Assembly: GCA_003049465.1 (NCBI GenBank)
Contig: PYSS01000069.1
Location: forward strand, 124,001-188,000
Origin: Magnaporthiopsis rhizophila
Lineage: Eukaryota > Ascomycota > Sordariomycetes > Magnaporthales > Magnaporthaceae
DNA length: 64,000 nt
Direction of reading: 5' to 3'
The notes under the pieces are model-generated. The model did no database searches and was not told the origin of the DNA. It saw nothing but the letters and a program-made list of their open reading frames with translations. The position numbers and the translations under genes were made by a program. Below are positions 55,121 through 64,000 of this stretch, in pieces. Numbering within the stretch: the stretch's first letter is position 1; the number at the start of each line of letters is the position of its first letter.

Positions 55121-57397
55121 TCAAGCGAACTGTCTTTCGACCCATCTAGAGCCGATCTGCCCCGTAGTATTGGCTGGCACATCAAATGTCGATGTTAGGT
55201 TCGAGGGAAAGACGTCACGCGATATCCTGCGCGTCCTTTCCCTGTTCTTCCGCCAAAGGGACTGCCGCCTCTTGCTGAAGGGCATGTACCACGTCGTGGT
55301 GGACTGAACCGGAATCGTTGGCGGCGCTTCAAATGTCTCGCGGACGAGCCCATAGCTCTGAGCCCCCACAGTACGGCGCAGGTCAAGCGTCACGAGCCCG
55401 GTGGCCACCTTGTACTCGACCTCCCGCGGCAGGAAGCGCTCAAAGGCGGCGATGCAGTCCGGTACGAGCCGGGTAGCTGCCCACGCATTGTGGGCTTCCC
55501 CACCGTTGCGCCGGGCGGCCTTGAGCAGCAGGGTGGCGCACCTGTGGATGTAGAACCACAGCGTCCACTTGCTCAGCACCGCCTCGTGGTACCTGCGCTT
55601 CGACCTGGCCTGGTCAAGTCCGAGGGCCTTGGCATGCGCGGCTTCCACGGCCGCGGCCTCGAGCTCCCCGATCCGAGAGTCGTACTGTTGAATCATCTTC
55701 TCCATCAGCTCCACCGCCACGACCGTTTCTCCCTTGGCCAACAGAGACTTTGCCAGGATGAAATACTGCGCCACGCCCGGCTGCACATTGTACCGCGCAG
55801 ACGTCATGACCTCCCAGATCTGCAGGAGGGACTCCGTCGTCATGACCTTGTTGACGAGCAGAGGACTCATCAACTCCCATTCCTGCCTAGCAGGATAGCT
55901 AGACAGGGTATAAACCCATTCGAGCAGCTCAAACCAGAGATTGTCGGGAATATCGATATTGTATACGCGTGAGAGTGTGTCGACCGCGCTGAGCGCCATG
56001 GGGACGTCGGCCATGGCACAGTAGGCGCGCATAACAGCAAGCAGCAGTCTCTGCGTGGGCGTCGCGACAGCTCCTGGCCATCGGAACCTCTCGCGCAGCG
56101 CCGACGGATCCTCGACTAGCTGCGCCGGGAGCGCAGACAGGGAAGACATGGGCATGACCCCCCAGGTTCGGACGAGCAGGTTGGTCTTGTCTCGGTTCGA
56201 GGAAGCCCGTGACATGGCGATCAGTAAGGCGCAGGCCTGCTCCTCCTCGATGTATCCTTGGTTCACGTTGCGGTCCACCAGTTTCCGGAGAGGGCCGGCT
56301 TTGGAGAGCATCTTGTCGATGCGCACTGCTGTTTTGTGCGCCGCCGCATTCTGTCCGAACCGGTCGTGTCGCGTCCGCGCCGTCCGCAGGCGCATCTTCT
56401 CGAGCATACCAAAACGCACGCGACCTAGGAGGAACTTCTTCCTGTTCAGGTTCAGCGGGTAGACGCGGAACCGAGATATGTCGTACTGCGAGAACAGCGG
56501 GTCGGTGAAGAACCTCGCCTTGATGTACTCGGTCATCATATCTGCCGTTTTGGCATGAGACACAGAGCGCAGGTACTGGCCCCAGATCCGCTTCACCTTG
56601 TACAAATCCATCGTCGCGCCGGCGCTCCGCAGTAAGATCTTGAAGTCTGAAGGCATCAGTCTACCACTGCCCGCCTCTCGGATCTGGCACAGCTTCGTCA
56701 GGCTGTCGTAGAGCGTCAGATACGTCCGTCTTCTCCCCAGCTCGTCCACCAGTGACCCCAACGGTGTCGTTGCGACCATGCCGGCACTTATGAAAAGACG
56801 ATTGCCATCACCGTGGAGTTGGCGCTGGACGTTGTCGGGTTCCAGGAGTCTCAGGAGCTCGGAAAAGGAGTCGGTGGACAAGCTCCCCACAATCTGGGGC
56901 AGAGGGTCATATTCCTGGTCCGGCTCGGTGACGCGGTTGACGAGCTCCCACAATACCAAAACATTTGCTTCTCGTAGCGCGCGACGGAAACGATCGGCGA
57001 ATGTTTCCTTGGGTAGAGTCTGTGGGGGAGGATGTGCATATGGCATGGGGGCTTCGTCCGCCTCCCCACGAGGGCTCACTTGCCGTCGCAGACGGCCTGG
57101 GAGTTGCTGGCCAAGCACGGCCTGCATAAAAGCCGCATCCAACGCTTTCCCTCCGGAAGGGGTTGGCTGCGAGACAAGCCGCGCGCCGAGGACGGCACCA
57201 TCGTGGGGGTCCGAGACGTGAGAGGCCTGCCTGACTTGGTGGTATGAAGTTCGATGCCGATGGACGAGGGAGGGCTGGAGGTGGCCGAGGCCGAGCCTCA
57301 GTGCTCGTGAGGACGCCGTCGCGGCCCATGGTGGGTTCCTGTGAAGGAGGCGGGAGGGCCCAGAAATCCCCACCAAGGGAGCGGGCGCCAGAGTCAT
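55121..57397 (-). CDS. mitochondrial ATPase-expression (ATP13/Aep2-like) helical-repeat protein, 758 aa
   Basis: A single exon from the ATG at 57397. The N-terminus is rich in Arg, His and Ser with almost no acids over the first 55 residues, so a mitochondrial presequence is likely. The rest is alpha-helical and resembles PPR-like RNA-binding factors. A segment in the middle (NIDIPDNLWFELLEWVYTLS, then MTTESLLQIWEVMTSARYNV) fits the fungal mitochondrial ATPase-expression domain, which in yeast supports translation or stability of the mitochondrial ATP9 (oli1) mRNA. A basic patch, FRVYPLNLNRKKFLLGRVRF, could contact RNA. The target RNA in this organism is not known. It is divergent from LSM3 across 579 bp. 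Confidence 0.7.
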   Translation of the reverse strand: MTLAPAPLVGISGPSRLLHRNPPWAATASSRALRLGLGHLQPSLVHRHRTSYHQVRQASHVSDPHDGAVLGARLVSQPTPSGGKALDAAFMQAVLGQQLPGRLRRQVSPRGEADEAPMPYAHPPPQTLPKETFADRFRRALREANVLVLWELVNRVTEPDQEYDPLPQIVGSLSTDSFSELLRLLEPDNVQRQLHGDGNRLFISAGMVATTPLGSLVDELGRRRTYLTLYDSLTKLCQIREAGSGRLMPSDFKILLRSAGATMDLYKVKRIWGQYLRSVSHAKTADMMTEYIKARFFTDPLFSQYDISRFRVYPLNLNRKKFLLGRVRFGMLEKMRLRTARTRHDRFGQNAAAHKTAVRIDKMLSKAGPLRKLVDRNVNQGYIEEEQACALLIAMSRASSNRDKTNLLVRTWGVMPMSSLSALPAQLVEDPSALRERFRWPGAVATPTQRLLLAVMRAYCAMADVPMALSAVDTLSRVYNIDIPDNLWFELLEWVYTLSSYPARQEWELMSPLLVNKVMTTESLLQIWEVMTSARYNVQPGVAQYFILAKSLLAKGETVVAVELMEKMIQQYDSRIGELEAAAVEAAHAKALGLDQARSKRRYHEAVLSKWTLWFYIHRCATLLLKAARRNGGEAHNAWAATRLVPDCIAAFERFLPREVEYKVATGLVTLDLRRTVGAQSYGLVRETFEAPPTIPVQSTTTWYMPFSKRRQSLWRKNRERTRRISRDVFPSNLTSTFDVPANTTGQIGSRWVERQFA

Positions 57398-57976
57398 GGA
57401 TGCTCGCTCAGGCCGGCTGGGGAGTTGCGCTCATGACGGAAGAAGCGCGGCAGGCTACGGTGAAAAGGGCGCAGGGGTTCAAGGGCGGCGCGTGGAGGAA
57501 GCGCGAAGGTTTTTGGGGACCTTCCATGCCCGGCGCATCACCCGCAGGCACGTCGGAAGGGTTTGAGTTGTAGCATGGTCTTGGCCTGGACAACACCACA
57601 GGGAAGGCTCGATTGTAACCTGCAGCCACTGCAGTTGGCTGGGGTTCCCCGCACGCAACGCGACAGGAGGATCGGATTGAATCTCCAGCTGTTAATCCGT
57701 GCACCACGGAAAACAGCGGGGCCACCTGGACCTAACCTGCGGGCTTTTCCATGCCAACTGGAATCAGCTGTCAGGTCGACACGCCGCTTCATGACCACCT
57801 AGGAAATTTCCCAGGCGACAGATGAACCTCGCGCATCGCACTGACGTTGTCGTTGCAAACCAAGCCAGCTGCCACTACAGCCATCAGCTTCCGAACTGCC
57901 GCGAGCGGAGCAGTGCTATCGCTGCCTCAAGAAATACCAGAAAGACCCGGCACACCTCACAGCACGACCAAAAAAT
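57398..57976. promoter_or_regulatory. divergent promoter region, ATPase-expression gene / LSM3
   Basis: 579 bp between start codons. Short frames on both strands have no domains. No specific element is identified. Confidence 0.5.
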
Positions 57977-58517
57977 ATGGCGGACTCCGGCGAAGGCCAG
58001 GGCAACGAGCCATTCGGTCTCGTGAGGCTCCTCCTGGACGAGGTCGTTTTTGTCAAGCTCCGTGGAGACAGAGAGCTCAAGGGCAGGCTACATGTGAGTT
58101 TGCCCAGGGTGTGGGGGAGGCGTCGCACAGATAGCCGGGGTGGATCGATACGTGGTGATGGGAGGTTTCTCAGAGACGGGACAAGCCAAGACTGATAACA
58201 GGCTGTAACCCAAGGCTTATGATTCACACTGCAACCTCGTCCTTGGTGATGTCGAGGAGACGCACTACATGCAAGATGAGGAGGAGGACGCAGAATTCAA
58301 GGTCAGTGGCCGGAACATAGGACGCACCGTGGTAGTAGGTAGTATCGAGCTAACACATTTCTACTACTAGACGGTGTCGCGCAAACTGGAGATGCTGTTT
58401 GTCCGAGGCAAGTTTGGTGTCTTGTTTATAGCGTTCTTGGCGGCGTGCTGACCTTGTGTTTGTGGAATAGGTGACAGTGTTGTCCTGGTTTCTCCAGCAG
58501 AGTCCGTCTCGGCCTGA
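57977..58517 (+). CDS. LSM3: U6 snRNA-associated Sm-like protein LSm3, 95 aa
   Basis: This is a subunit of the LSm2-8 ring on U6 snRNA (splicing) and the LSm1-7 ring (mRNA decapping). Four exons: 57977-58093, 58215-58301, 58371-58407 and 58471-58517; introns are 121, 69 and 63 nt; the total is 288 nt. Sm motif 1 is split by intron 1: VFVKLRGDRELKGRLH joined to AYDSHCNLVLGDVEE. Sm motif 2 is LFVRGDSVVLVSP and spans the last joint. The acidic loop between the motifs (MQDEEEDAEF) is characteristic of LSm3. The last intron starts with GC in an otherwise perfect donor (GAG|GCAAGT) and ends in aatag. No single open frame covers the protein; it is seen only after splicing. Confidence 0.95.
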
Positions 58518-59314
58518 TTCTGGCCGCTTGTCTTGCAGTGACGGCAACTCCTAGAGCCACATGCACAGGGCTGCCGGAAGGTCATGCTGGAAGCCTATCC
58601 CAGGCAAGAACCTGGAGTCAAAGTCCATATTGGCTAGACTGACTTGGACGATCTAAACAAAACTCGATTGAGACCTGGAAGCAGACATTTTGACTGCCAT
58701 TGATGGTAGTCTATGTCTATTGGAATGATTCCATGCAGGTTTACTCCTGCGTGCGGGAGCTACGTACAGGAGGCTATGATCAATATTCACGATTTCTTTG
58801 GCACCAGAACTGTCCGTTGTTTCGTCCATAGTAAGAGCCCTTGAATTCCTTTCTCTGATCTAGGCCACGCGCAACCTCTGACGTGTCCTCCATTGGCAAA
58901 AGTGACTATTCTCATAGATCCGTGGTAATTTTGATGTATCTCTTATCGTCCTTGCACCATTTCGTAGAGGGATGAACGTTGGGGCCGGAAGTAGAGGCAG
59001 CTCTCGGCGTTTATCTTTGCATCAAAAGCCTTTTAACGTCGTGAACGAAAAGGGTTAGGGCAACAGAAGAGATAACATTATTTATACTATAACGGGACAA
59101 TAAATAAAAAGTCCATGTCCACCATATTACCATGACGAGTGAAACAGCAAATAACGAGGCAAGAATACCACGACAAAGGAAATAGGAAAATAAGCAGAAA
59201 GCAAATGTACAGCCAGGTAATGAGAAGAGGGGCCCATGTTTCAAACACTCAGCCTTTATCCGTCTAAGCAAGGATCATCCTACAAATTTCCAACCCATCG
59301 TGTCTGGCTCCCGC
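58518..59314. other. convergent spacer, 797 bp
   Basis: The 3' flanks of LSM3 and the FAD oxidase gene meet here. It is comparatively AT-rich from 59030 to 59220. No gene is supported; the 59011-59271 minus frame is hydrophobic but has no flanking support. Confidence 0.5.
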
Positions 59315-61077
59315 TCAAGGGTACTTGGCAGGCAGGGGGTGGTGGAAGCGGAAGACGTTCTCCGGGTCGTACTGCTTCTTGAGCCGTGCCAGGCGCGGCA
59401 GCTTGCGGGCACCGTAGATGTTCTCGAGTTTCTCGTCGCCGTGGGCGTAGTTGACGTAGACGGCGACGCCGCCGTAGCCGGACGAGGCGGCGAGGTCATC
59501 GCGCAGCTCGGCACCCAGGCGGTCCGCTACAGGCTCGACGGGGTTCCCCGGCCGGTCCCAGCGCATCTGGATGAGCACGTACGTGGCCGCGTCGCGCCAG
59601 GGGTAGGCGGCCACGTCGTCGGACACGGCCAGCGCCGCCTGCGTCGGCCACGTCTCGTACACGATGGCCGACGCGCGGCCCGCGGGCTGGTCGGCGTAGA
59701 AGCGCGCGAGCTTGGCGAAAGTCAACTGCCACGCCTCGGACGAGAGCTTGCGCAGGTTGACGCCGTAGATGTCGTAGACCTGGTTGCGGGCGCAGATGGC
59801 GTCCATCATGCCGAACGCCACGACGCGCGACAGCGTCGCGTACGTCACCTGGTCGATCTTGGTGTAGCGCGGGCCGATGTCGAGGATGGGCTTCATGGCG
59901 GCCAGCGCCTCGTCGCGGGGCCCCGTCCAGGTCAGCGTCACCATGACCTGCGGCTGGGACAGCGTGGCGTTGTAGCTGATGACGGACTCGATGGTCAGCT
60001 GCGGCGGCACCTTCATCTGCGTGACGACGTCGAAGTAGGTCGCGTTCTGCTCGGCCGAGAAGATGAGCCCGACGCTGGTCCAGACGCCGTCGGCGTACAG
60101 CGGCTTGAGCTTGTACATGGCCGAGACGACGACGCCAAAGTTCTGGCCCGCGCCGCGGATGCCCCAGAAGAGGTCCTTGTGCTCCTTCTCCGAAACGGTG
60201 ATGGTGCGACCGTCGGCCGTGACGAGCTTGACCGACTGCAGCGCGTCGATCATCAGCCCGTCCAGGCCGTCGAGGCGACCGATGCCGGCGCCCAAGGTGG
60301 CTCCGATCATGCCAACACAGGCGCAGGTGCCGGTGGCTACGGTTGTTGGAATGGATGTCAGCCGCTACTCAAGTGAGCGCTACAGTGCAGTTTCTTGACC
60401 CAATGTAGATCTGATACTAGGTTTGTTCCTGGGGCTTGTCGTTCCAGCAGGAGCTGACTTACGGACTTGAAAACCGGCCTCGTACAAGGGACCAAATATT
60501 TGGCTGAACCGCACGCCCGGGCCCACAGTCAGGGTGGCTGCTTTGCGGTCGATAGAGAGCTTGTCGAGCAGGCTGAGATCGATGGCGAGACCGTTCTGCA
60601 GCCGGCCGAGCGTGGTCACGTATCCGTGGCGACCTCCGGTGGCCAGGAAAGGGATCTTGAACTTGGTGGCCAGTTTAACCTACGCGAGAGAACATGGCCA
60701 TCTCGTTAGCTCGGCATGTTCTCGATCGTGCGTTCTCCCTAGCAACGGTCTCACTGGCATGATAAGTGGGTAAAGAGAGAAAAGCTCACCGCCGACTCGA
60801 CATCCTTCTCCGTGGCAGGGGAAACGGAGACCTTGAAGGTGGGAGGGCGGTAGACGTCCCACCGCTCAGTGACGTTTTCGAACCATTCTTGCCCGTCGAA
60901 CGAGACTACTGTCCGGGGCGAGAAGAGGGCCTTGGCTTCGTGCTCAAAGGCGCTGGCCAGGTTGCTCGACAGGTTGTTCGTCAGGTCCGAGTCGCGCCGG
61001 AGCGTGATCGACCCGAGGGCGCCGCTGTCGAGCCCAAGCCCGGCGAGCAGGAGTATGGAGGGGAAGTTGAGGCGCAT
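59315..61077 (-). CDS. secreted FAD-linked oxidase, berberine-bridge-enzyme-like, 508 aa
   Basis: This VAO/PCMH-fold oxidase oxidises small alcohols, sugars or alkaloid-type substrates with O2. Exons are 61077-60790, 60679-60463 and 60336-59315; introns are 110 and 126 nt; the total is 1527 nt. A signal peptide is predicted by eye (LNFPSILLLAGLGLDSGALG). The FAD-binding PP loop shows the flavin-attachment His in ATGGRHGY, and after the second joint TGTCACVGMIGATLGAG. The Cys in GxCxxVG fits the second covalent link of bicovalent BBE-like flavoproteins. The KDLFWGIRGAGQNFGVVVS motif is typical. The C-terminal BBE segment (YVNYAHGD, then KKQYDPENVFRFHHPLP) is complete. Substrate is unknown. No biosynthetic cluster adjoins it. 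It could be a carbohydrate oxidase or a secondary-metabolism enzyme. Confidence 0.92.
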
Positions 61078-64000
61078 TTTTGCTGTCTAGAGCTGGTTTC
61101 TTGTGAAGCTCAGAGAATGCTGTCCTGTCAAGGTGATGATGTCGAGATCTTGGAATTTGCCTATGCATCTCGCAGCGAGTTGCCAGCTTTTTATATCCAG
61201 CATCTCGGTCATTCGACTCTCGTGTCAAGTGGCTGCCTCCTTGGACGTATCCGGACATCAGGAGTAGCGCAGGCATCCGTCTCGCCCTTCTCGTGCAACA
61301 GTCATGGCCGACGCGATGCTAGCCGAGGGTAGTTAGTTCCTGTATCGAATCTGACATGTTCCCGGCTGTGAGCCTGTGACATGTTTGACTCTCCGTCCCC
61401 CTGGGCCCAGTGAGGCTGAGGCTCGGTGTACCTTGCAGAAAGGGCCTGCCAAGTCGCGTGGACGTTGGCGGCGGAGCGTGCGACCCAGTCCGCTCTCGGG
61501 CCTGATGTCGATTATTGGTATATTTGCGTCGTCGGGGTCCTATAGCATGGCTTAGGATCTGAAGCGGGCTTGGGTGGGGGAAGTGAAAGCTTTGCGCTCC
61601 TTGTGATGCAAGGAACAAAAGAGGCAACGACCGTTGGCATCGGAATCTCGGGACCACGAGGCACATGTGAAAAAAGGTCCCAAAACAATGGCGTGCAGGG
61701 ACGCCCCTGACAGCTCGAACGGGTTCTTGCATGAGAAAACGTGGCAAGGTAAAATGGGATCGTAAGATTAGGATCTGAAGGAGGGTTGTGAGGATGATGG
61801 AAGTATTGGACCGAGGCTCATAAATGGATGACTCCCATGTTCCTGGATGTTGATTCGCTGGTCTCCGGGGTTCGGCTCAGCCCTATGGGAAAATCAGCGT
61901 ACCGGGAATCTGGGACGGATCTGCAGGGTGTGGGGGGAGCTGGAAGACCACACCTTGTCCCATTCCGGTAGACCTCCGTGTTCCGGCTCGGCCGTAGAGC
62001 ACTCAGTGTGCCGGCGTCATAAGACGCACTCACCGAGGCCATACGTTCGTAATGGCTGACAAAGCCATGCGGGTCAAGCTGTGTCTTCGGCATCCGTATA
62101 AGCCACGCGCCGTAGCGTACGTGGACCAACTCGGGACCGACGAAGCCTGCTGTCCCTTTCGGACCCAGCGGCGTCAGCCACCTTGGGGCACGACACCTCC
62201 CCTAAAGGCGTAGTCACGGCCTCGAATCGCCTTCAAAGCAGCGAGGTGATTCTCTGAGTCCTGCCGAGCGCCGGCGTAGGCGAAAGAACGGGCGATGACG
62301 GCCTACAAGCTCGAGCGTTGGTGACAGAGCGGGGCGGCGCCTCCCAGTTAATGAGGTATACATCGTATGCCTCATTCTCGCCCACAACCGGGTCCCTGGT
62401 GTAGATGCCGATGCTAGCCATTATCTCCACTGCAAGGCGTCCTCCGTCGTGCCCTCATGTGTCGCAGCAAAAAATGGCCTCGGGCTTATTTGGGGGCCAT
62501 GCGTAGTTGTACTAGACGGTTTCGACGAGTCTGATGAGAATACGAGCCTCGAGGCTGGCGGCGATGTTGATATTGTTGTCTGCACATTTCCTGACCGAGA
62601 ACAAATCCGGCTGCGACTGACTGGGGTTGATAACGCGGGTTCAATTGGGAATGCGTCAACGCTCAAGAAAACGTCCCAAATGAGGCCATAAAGGCCTTCC
62701 AGGCGGCCCCGCCAACCGTGAAGATCTGGGTCGAGAAGGCCGAAGCACGATGTGCTCCCCGTTGCTTTGCCTGTCGTTAGAGGCCGGCTATCTTCACTCT
62801 TGGGCTGGGTACGCGCGGTTCAAGACTTACGAGCGGCGTATCCTTGCCACCAGAAAGCCCAGACGCCTTTCCGGGCGTGTACGCCTTCCTGGAGGCCCGT
62901 TGTGTTCTTCTCTCTGTCAATTACGGTCCCGGCGAGGGGACTCATCCGCATCAGCAGGCCGTCCGGCTCGACCAAGCTCGTCGTCATTCCGCATGACCTG
63001 TCCGGGGCAGGAAAGGTACTCCGGGATTGGGACATCTTTCTCTTGCTCTCTGATAAACGGGTTTGGGATACTCCGCAGGGAGCAAATAAGGCTCAAACGT
63101 GCTTTTGGAATATCCAAAGACGTGACATCTTACGCAGGACTAGAATATGTTTCAAGATCTCCAACCAGAAACTCCTATTTGCTCTACGTGATGGGGAATC
63201 ACAACCACTTGCATATTTTCGTCGCCTTACGAAGATCCGGAGCCTTGCTTCCACGGACTCGGGAGCAGTCCGGTGGCCCTTTCCAGCGGACTGCCAATCT
63301 GCATATGAGTCTCGCGAGTCCGGTATGCTATCCTGTGACGGGCGGATAACCTGGGCCACTTCTTGTGCGCGTTCATGGCTGCTACGGTAGGACGGGAGGC
63401 AGACCCGAGAGGAGGTGGCAGAAACTAAAGCCGAGTGGCCACTTCCACGGAAATAGGGGGCCACCTCTCGCCCGCCTCGCTGCGCCCCTAAGGCAGCAGG
63501 CTGATGATCCATGTGGGCCTTTCCGCCTTGGTAGATAGTCAGAAAGTATCTGGCAAGTATCTCGGAATTATCTACAGCTGTCGGAATTAACGACGCCCGT
63601 CTGGGTGATGTTCCTTGTATGGGAAACATCTTTCGGCGACTGCTCCAACCTTTGAGCTGGCTTGTAAGACGGTATACGGCTGGTTGATTTGTGACTTCTA
63701 ATCATTCGTGATCACGCCACGCCGCGGGCTCAAGTTATTCCCAGCGTCATGTATACCTGTGAGAATTGATCTTACCCGGCCGATCAGCCGACGGTCTGTG
63801 CAGCCAGGGGGTCCCTAGGGATGCTTATGCGTCACTCGAGAGAATAGAATATACAACAGGCTCGCGGAGTTTCGCGGGCCGCCAGTGCGACACTAACGGG
63901 GCGTGCGCGCTGAGAGATAGCTAGACGCACGGCTGGGGGTGCGATGCGAGGTTGCAGCCTCAAACTCGTTCTACGGCGCGGGCCGGGACTAGACGATGAA
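61078..64000. other. gene-poor right end
   Basis: No intact gene is supported in 2.9 kb. Open frames overlap on both strands without conserved domains. The best coding-like patches are at 62449-62760, listed separately, and around 62960-63070 on the plus strand (frame with STKLVVIPHDLSGAGKVLRD). The latter looks protein-like but cannot be assigned or extended. Confidence 0.45.
62449..62760 (+). pseudogene. degenerate coding fragment, family unknown
   Basis: A plus-strand frame reads CVVVLDGFDESDENTSLEAG and then GDVDIVVCTFPDREQIRLRL, with good coding texture. Near 62660 it runs into a stop, while another frame continues naturally with NEAIKAFQAAPPTVKIWVEK to about 62745. A single frame change without a convincing intron suggests decay. 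I do not recognise the family. Confidence 0.35.

Noticed and set aside
1..64000. CRISPR arrays, rRNA, telomeric TTAGGG arrays, intact transposons
   Set aside because: Looked for by eye on both strands; no such arrays or transposase/reverse-transcriptase motifs were found.

Overview
The window is nuclear DNA from a filamentous ascomycete, most likely a Sordariomycete. The evidence is genes broken by short introns (mostly 54-142 nt, GT..AG with CTAAC/CTGAC-type branch sites), GC-rich codon use, and gene families typical of moulds: a type III polyketide synthase of the Neurospora ORAS type, a CBM18 chitin deacetylase, and a berberine-bridge-like FAD oxidase. There is no operon structure, ribosome binding site, CRISPR array or rRNA. 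Most genes are multi-exon; I rebuilt exon borders by hand and checked that each spliced model has a length divisible by three, except the gene at 5187-5806.

Layout. 1-3 kb: gene-poor, with a serine beta-lactamase-like remnant and a hairpin-rich element. 3.0-4.1 kb: an unrecognised three-exon gene. 5.2-5.8 kb: a small membrane protein with a frame discontinuity. 6.2-7.8 kb: type III PKS, facing a small membrane protein gene at 9.5-9.9 kb. 10.2-37.2 kb is a dense block, mostly housekeeping: BFR2/AATF (ribosome biogenesis) divergent from IND1 (mitochondrial Fe-S/complex I assembly), NUP192 (nuclear pore inner ring), TEL1/ATM (9.2 kb of coding span), DPB11/Rad4/TopBP1 (four BRCT domains), an ankyrin-repeat protein with a nucleic-acid-deaminase-like core, and ribosomal protein eS19. 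38-50 kb is metabolic: FAT1-type very-long-chain acyl-CoA synthetase, an M20 N-carbamoyl-amino-acid hydrolase, an Erg6-like methyltransferase, a chitin deacetylase and an NmrA-like protein. 51.6-58.5 kb: a one-TM coiled-coil protein, a DUF7719-like membrane protein, GPI12/PIG-L, a mitochondrial ATPase-expression-like protein and LSM3. 59.3-61.1 kb: a secreted FAD oxidase. 61.1-64 kb: gene-poor with degenerate coding patches.

Functional links. TEL1 and DPB11 belong to the same DNA-damage checkpoint and replication network and are convergent neighbours. The next gene is the ankyrin/deaminase-like protein, the most unusual item here: it keeps an HxE...PCxxC zinc-site signature that only appears intact after removing an intron. 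The type III PKS and the FAT1-like acyl-CoA synthetase could be metabolically connected, since ORAS-type enzymes use long-chain acyl-CoA starters, but they lie 30 kb apart and this is inference.
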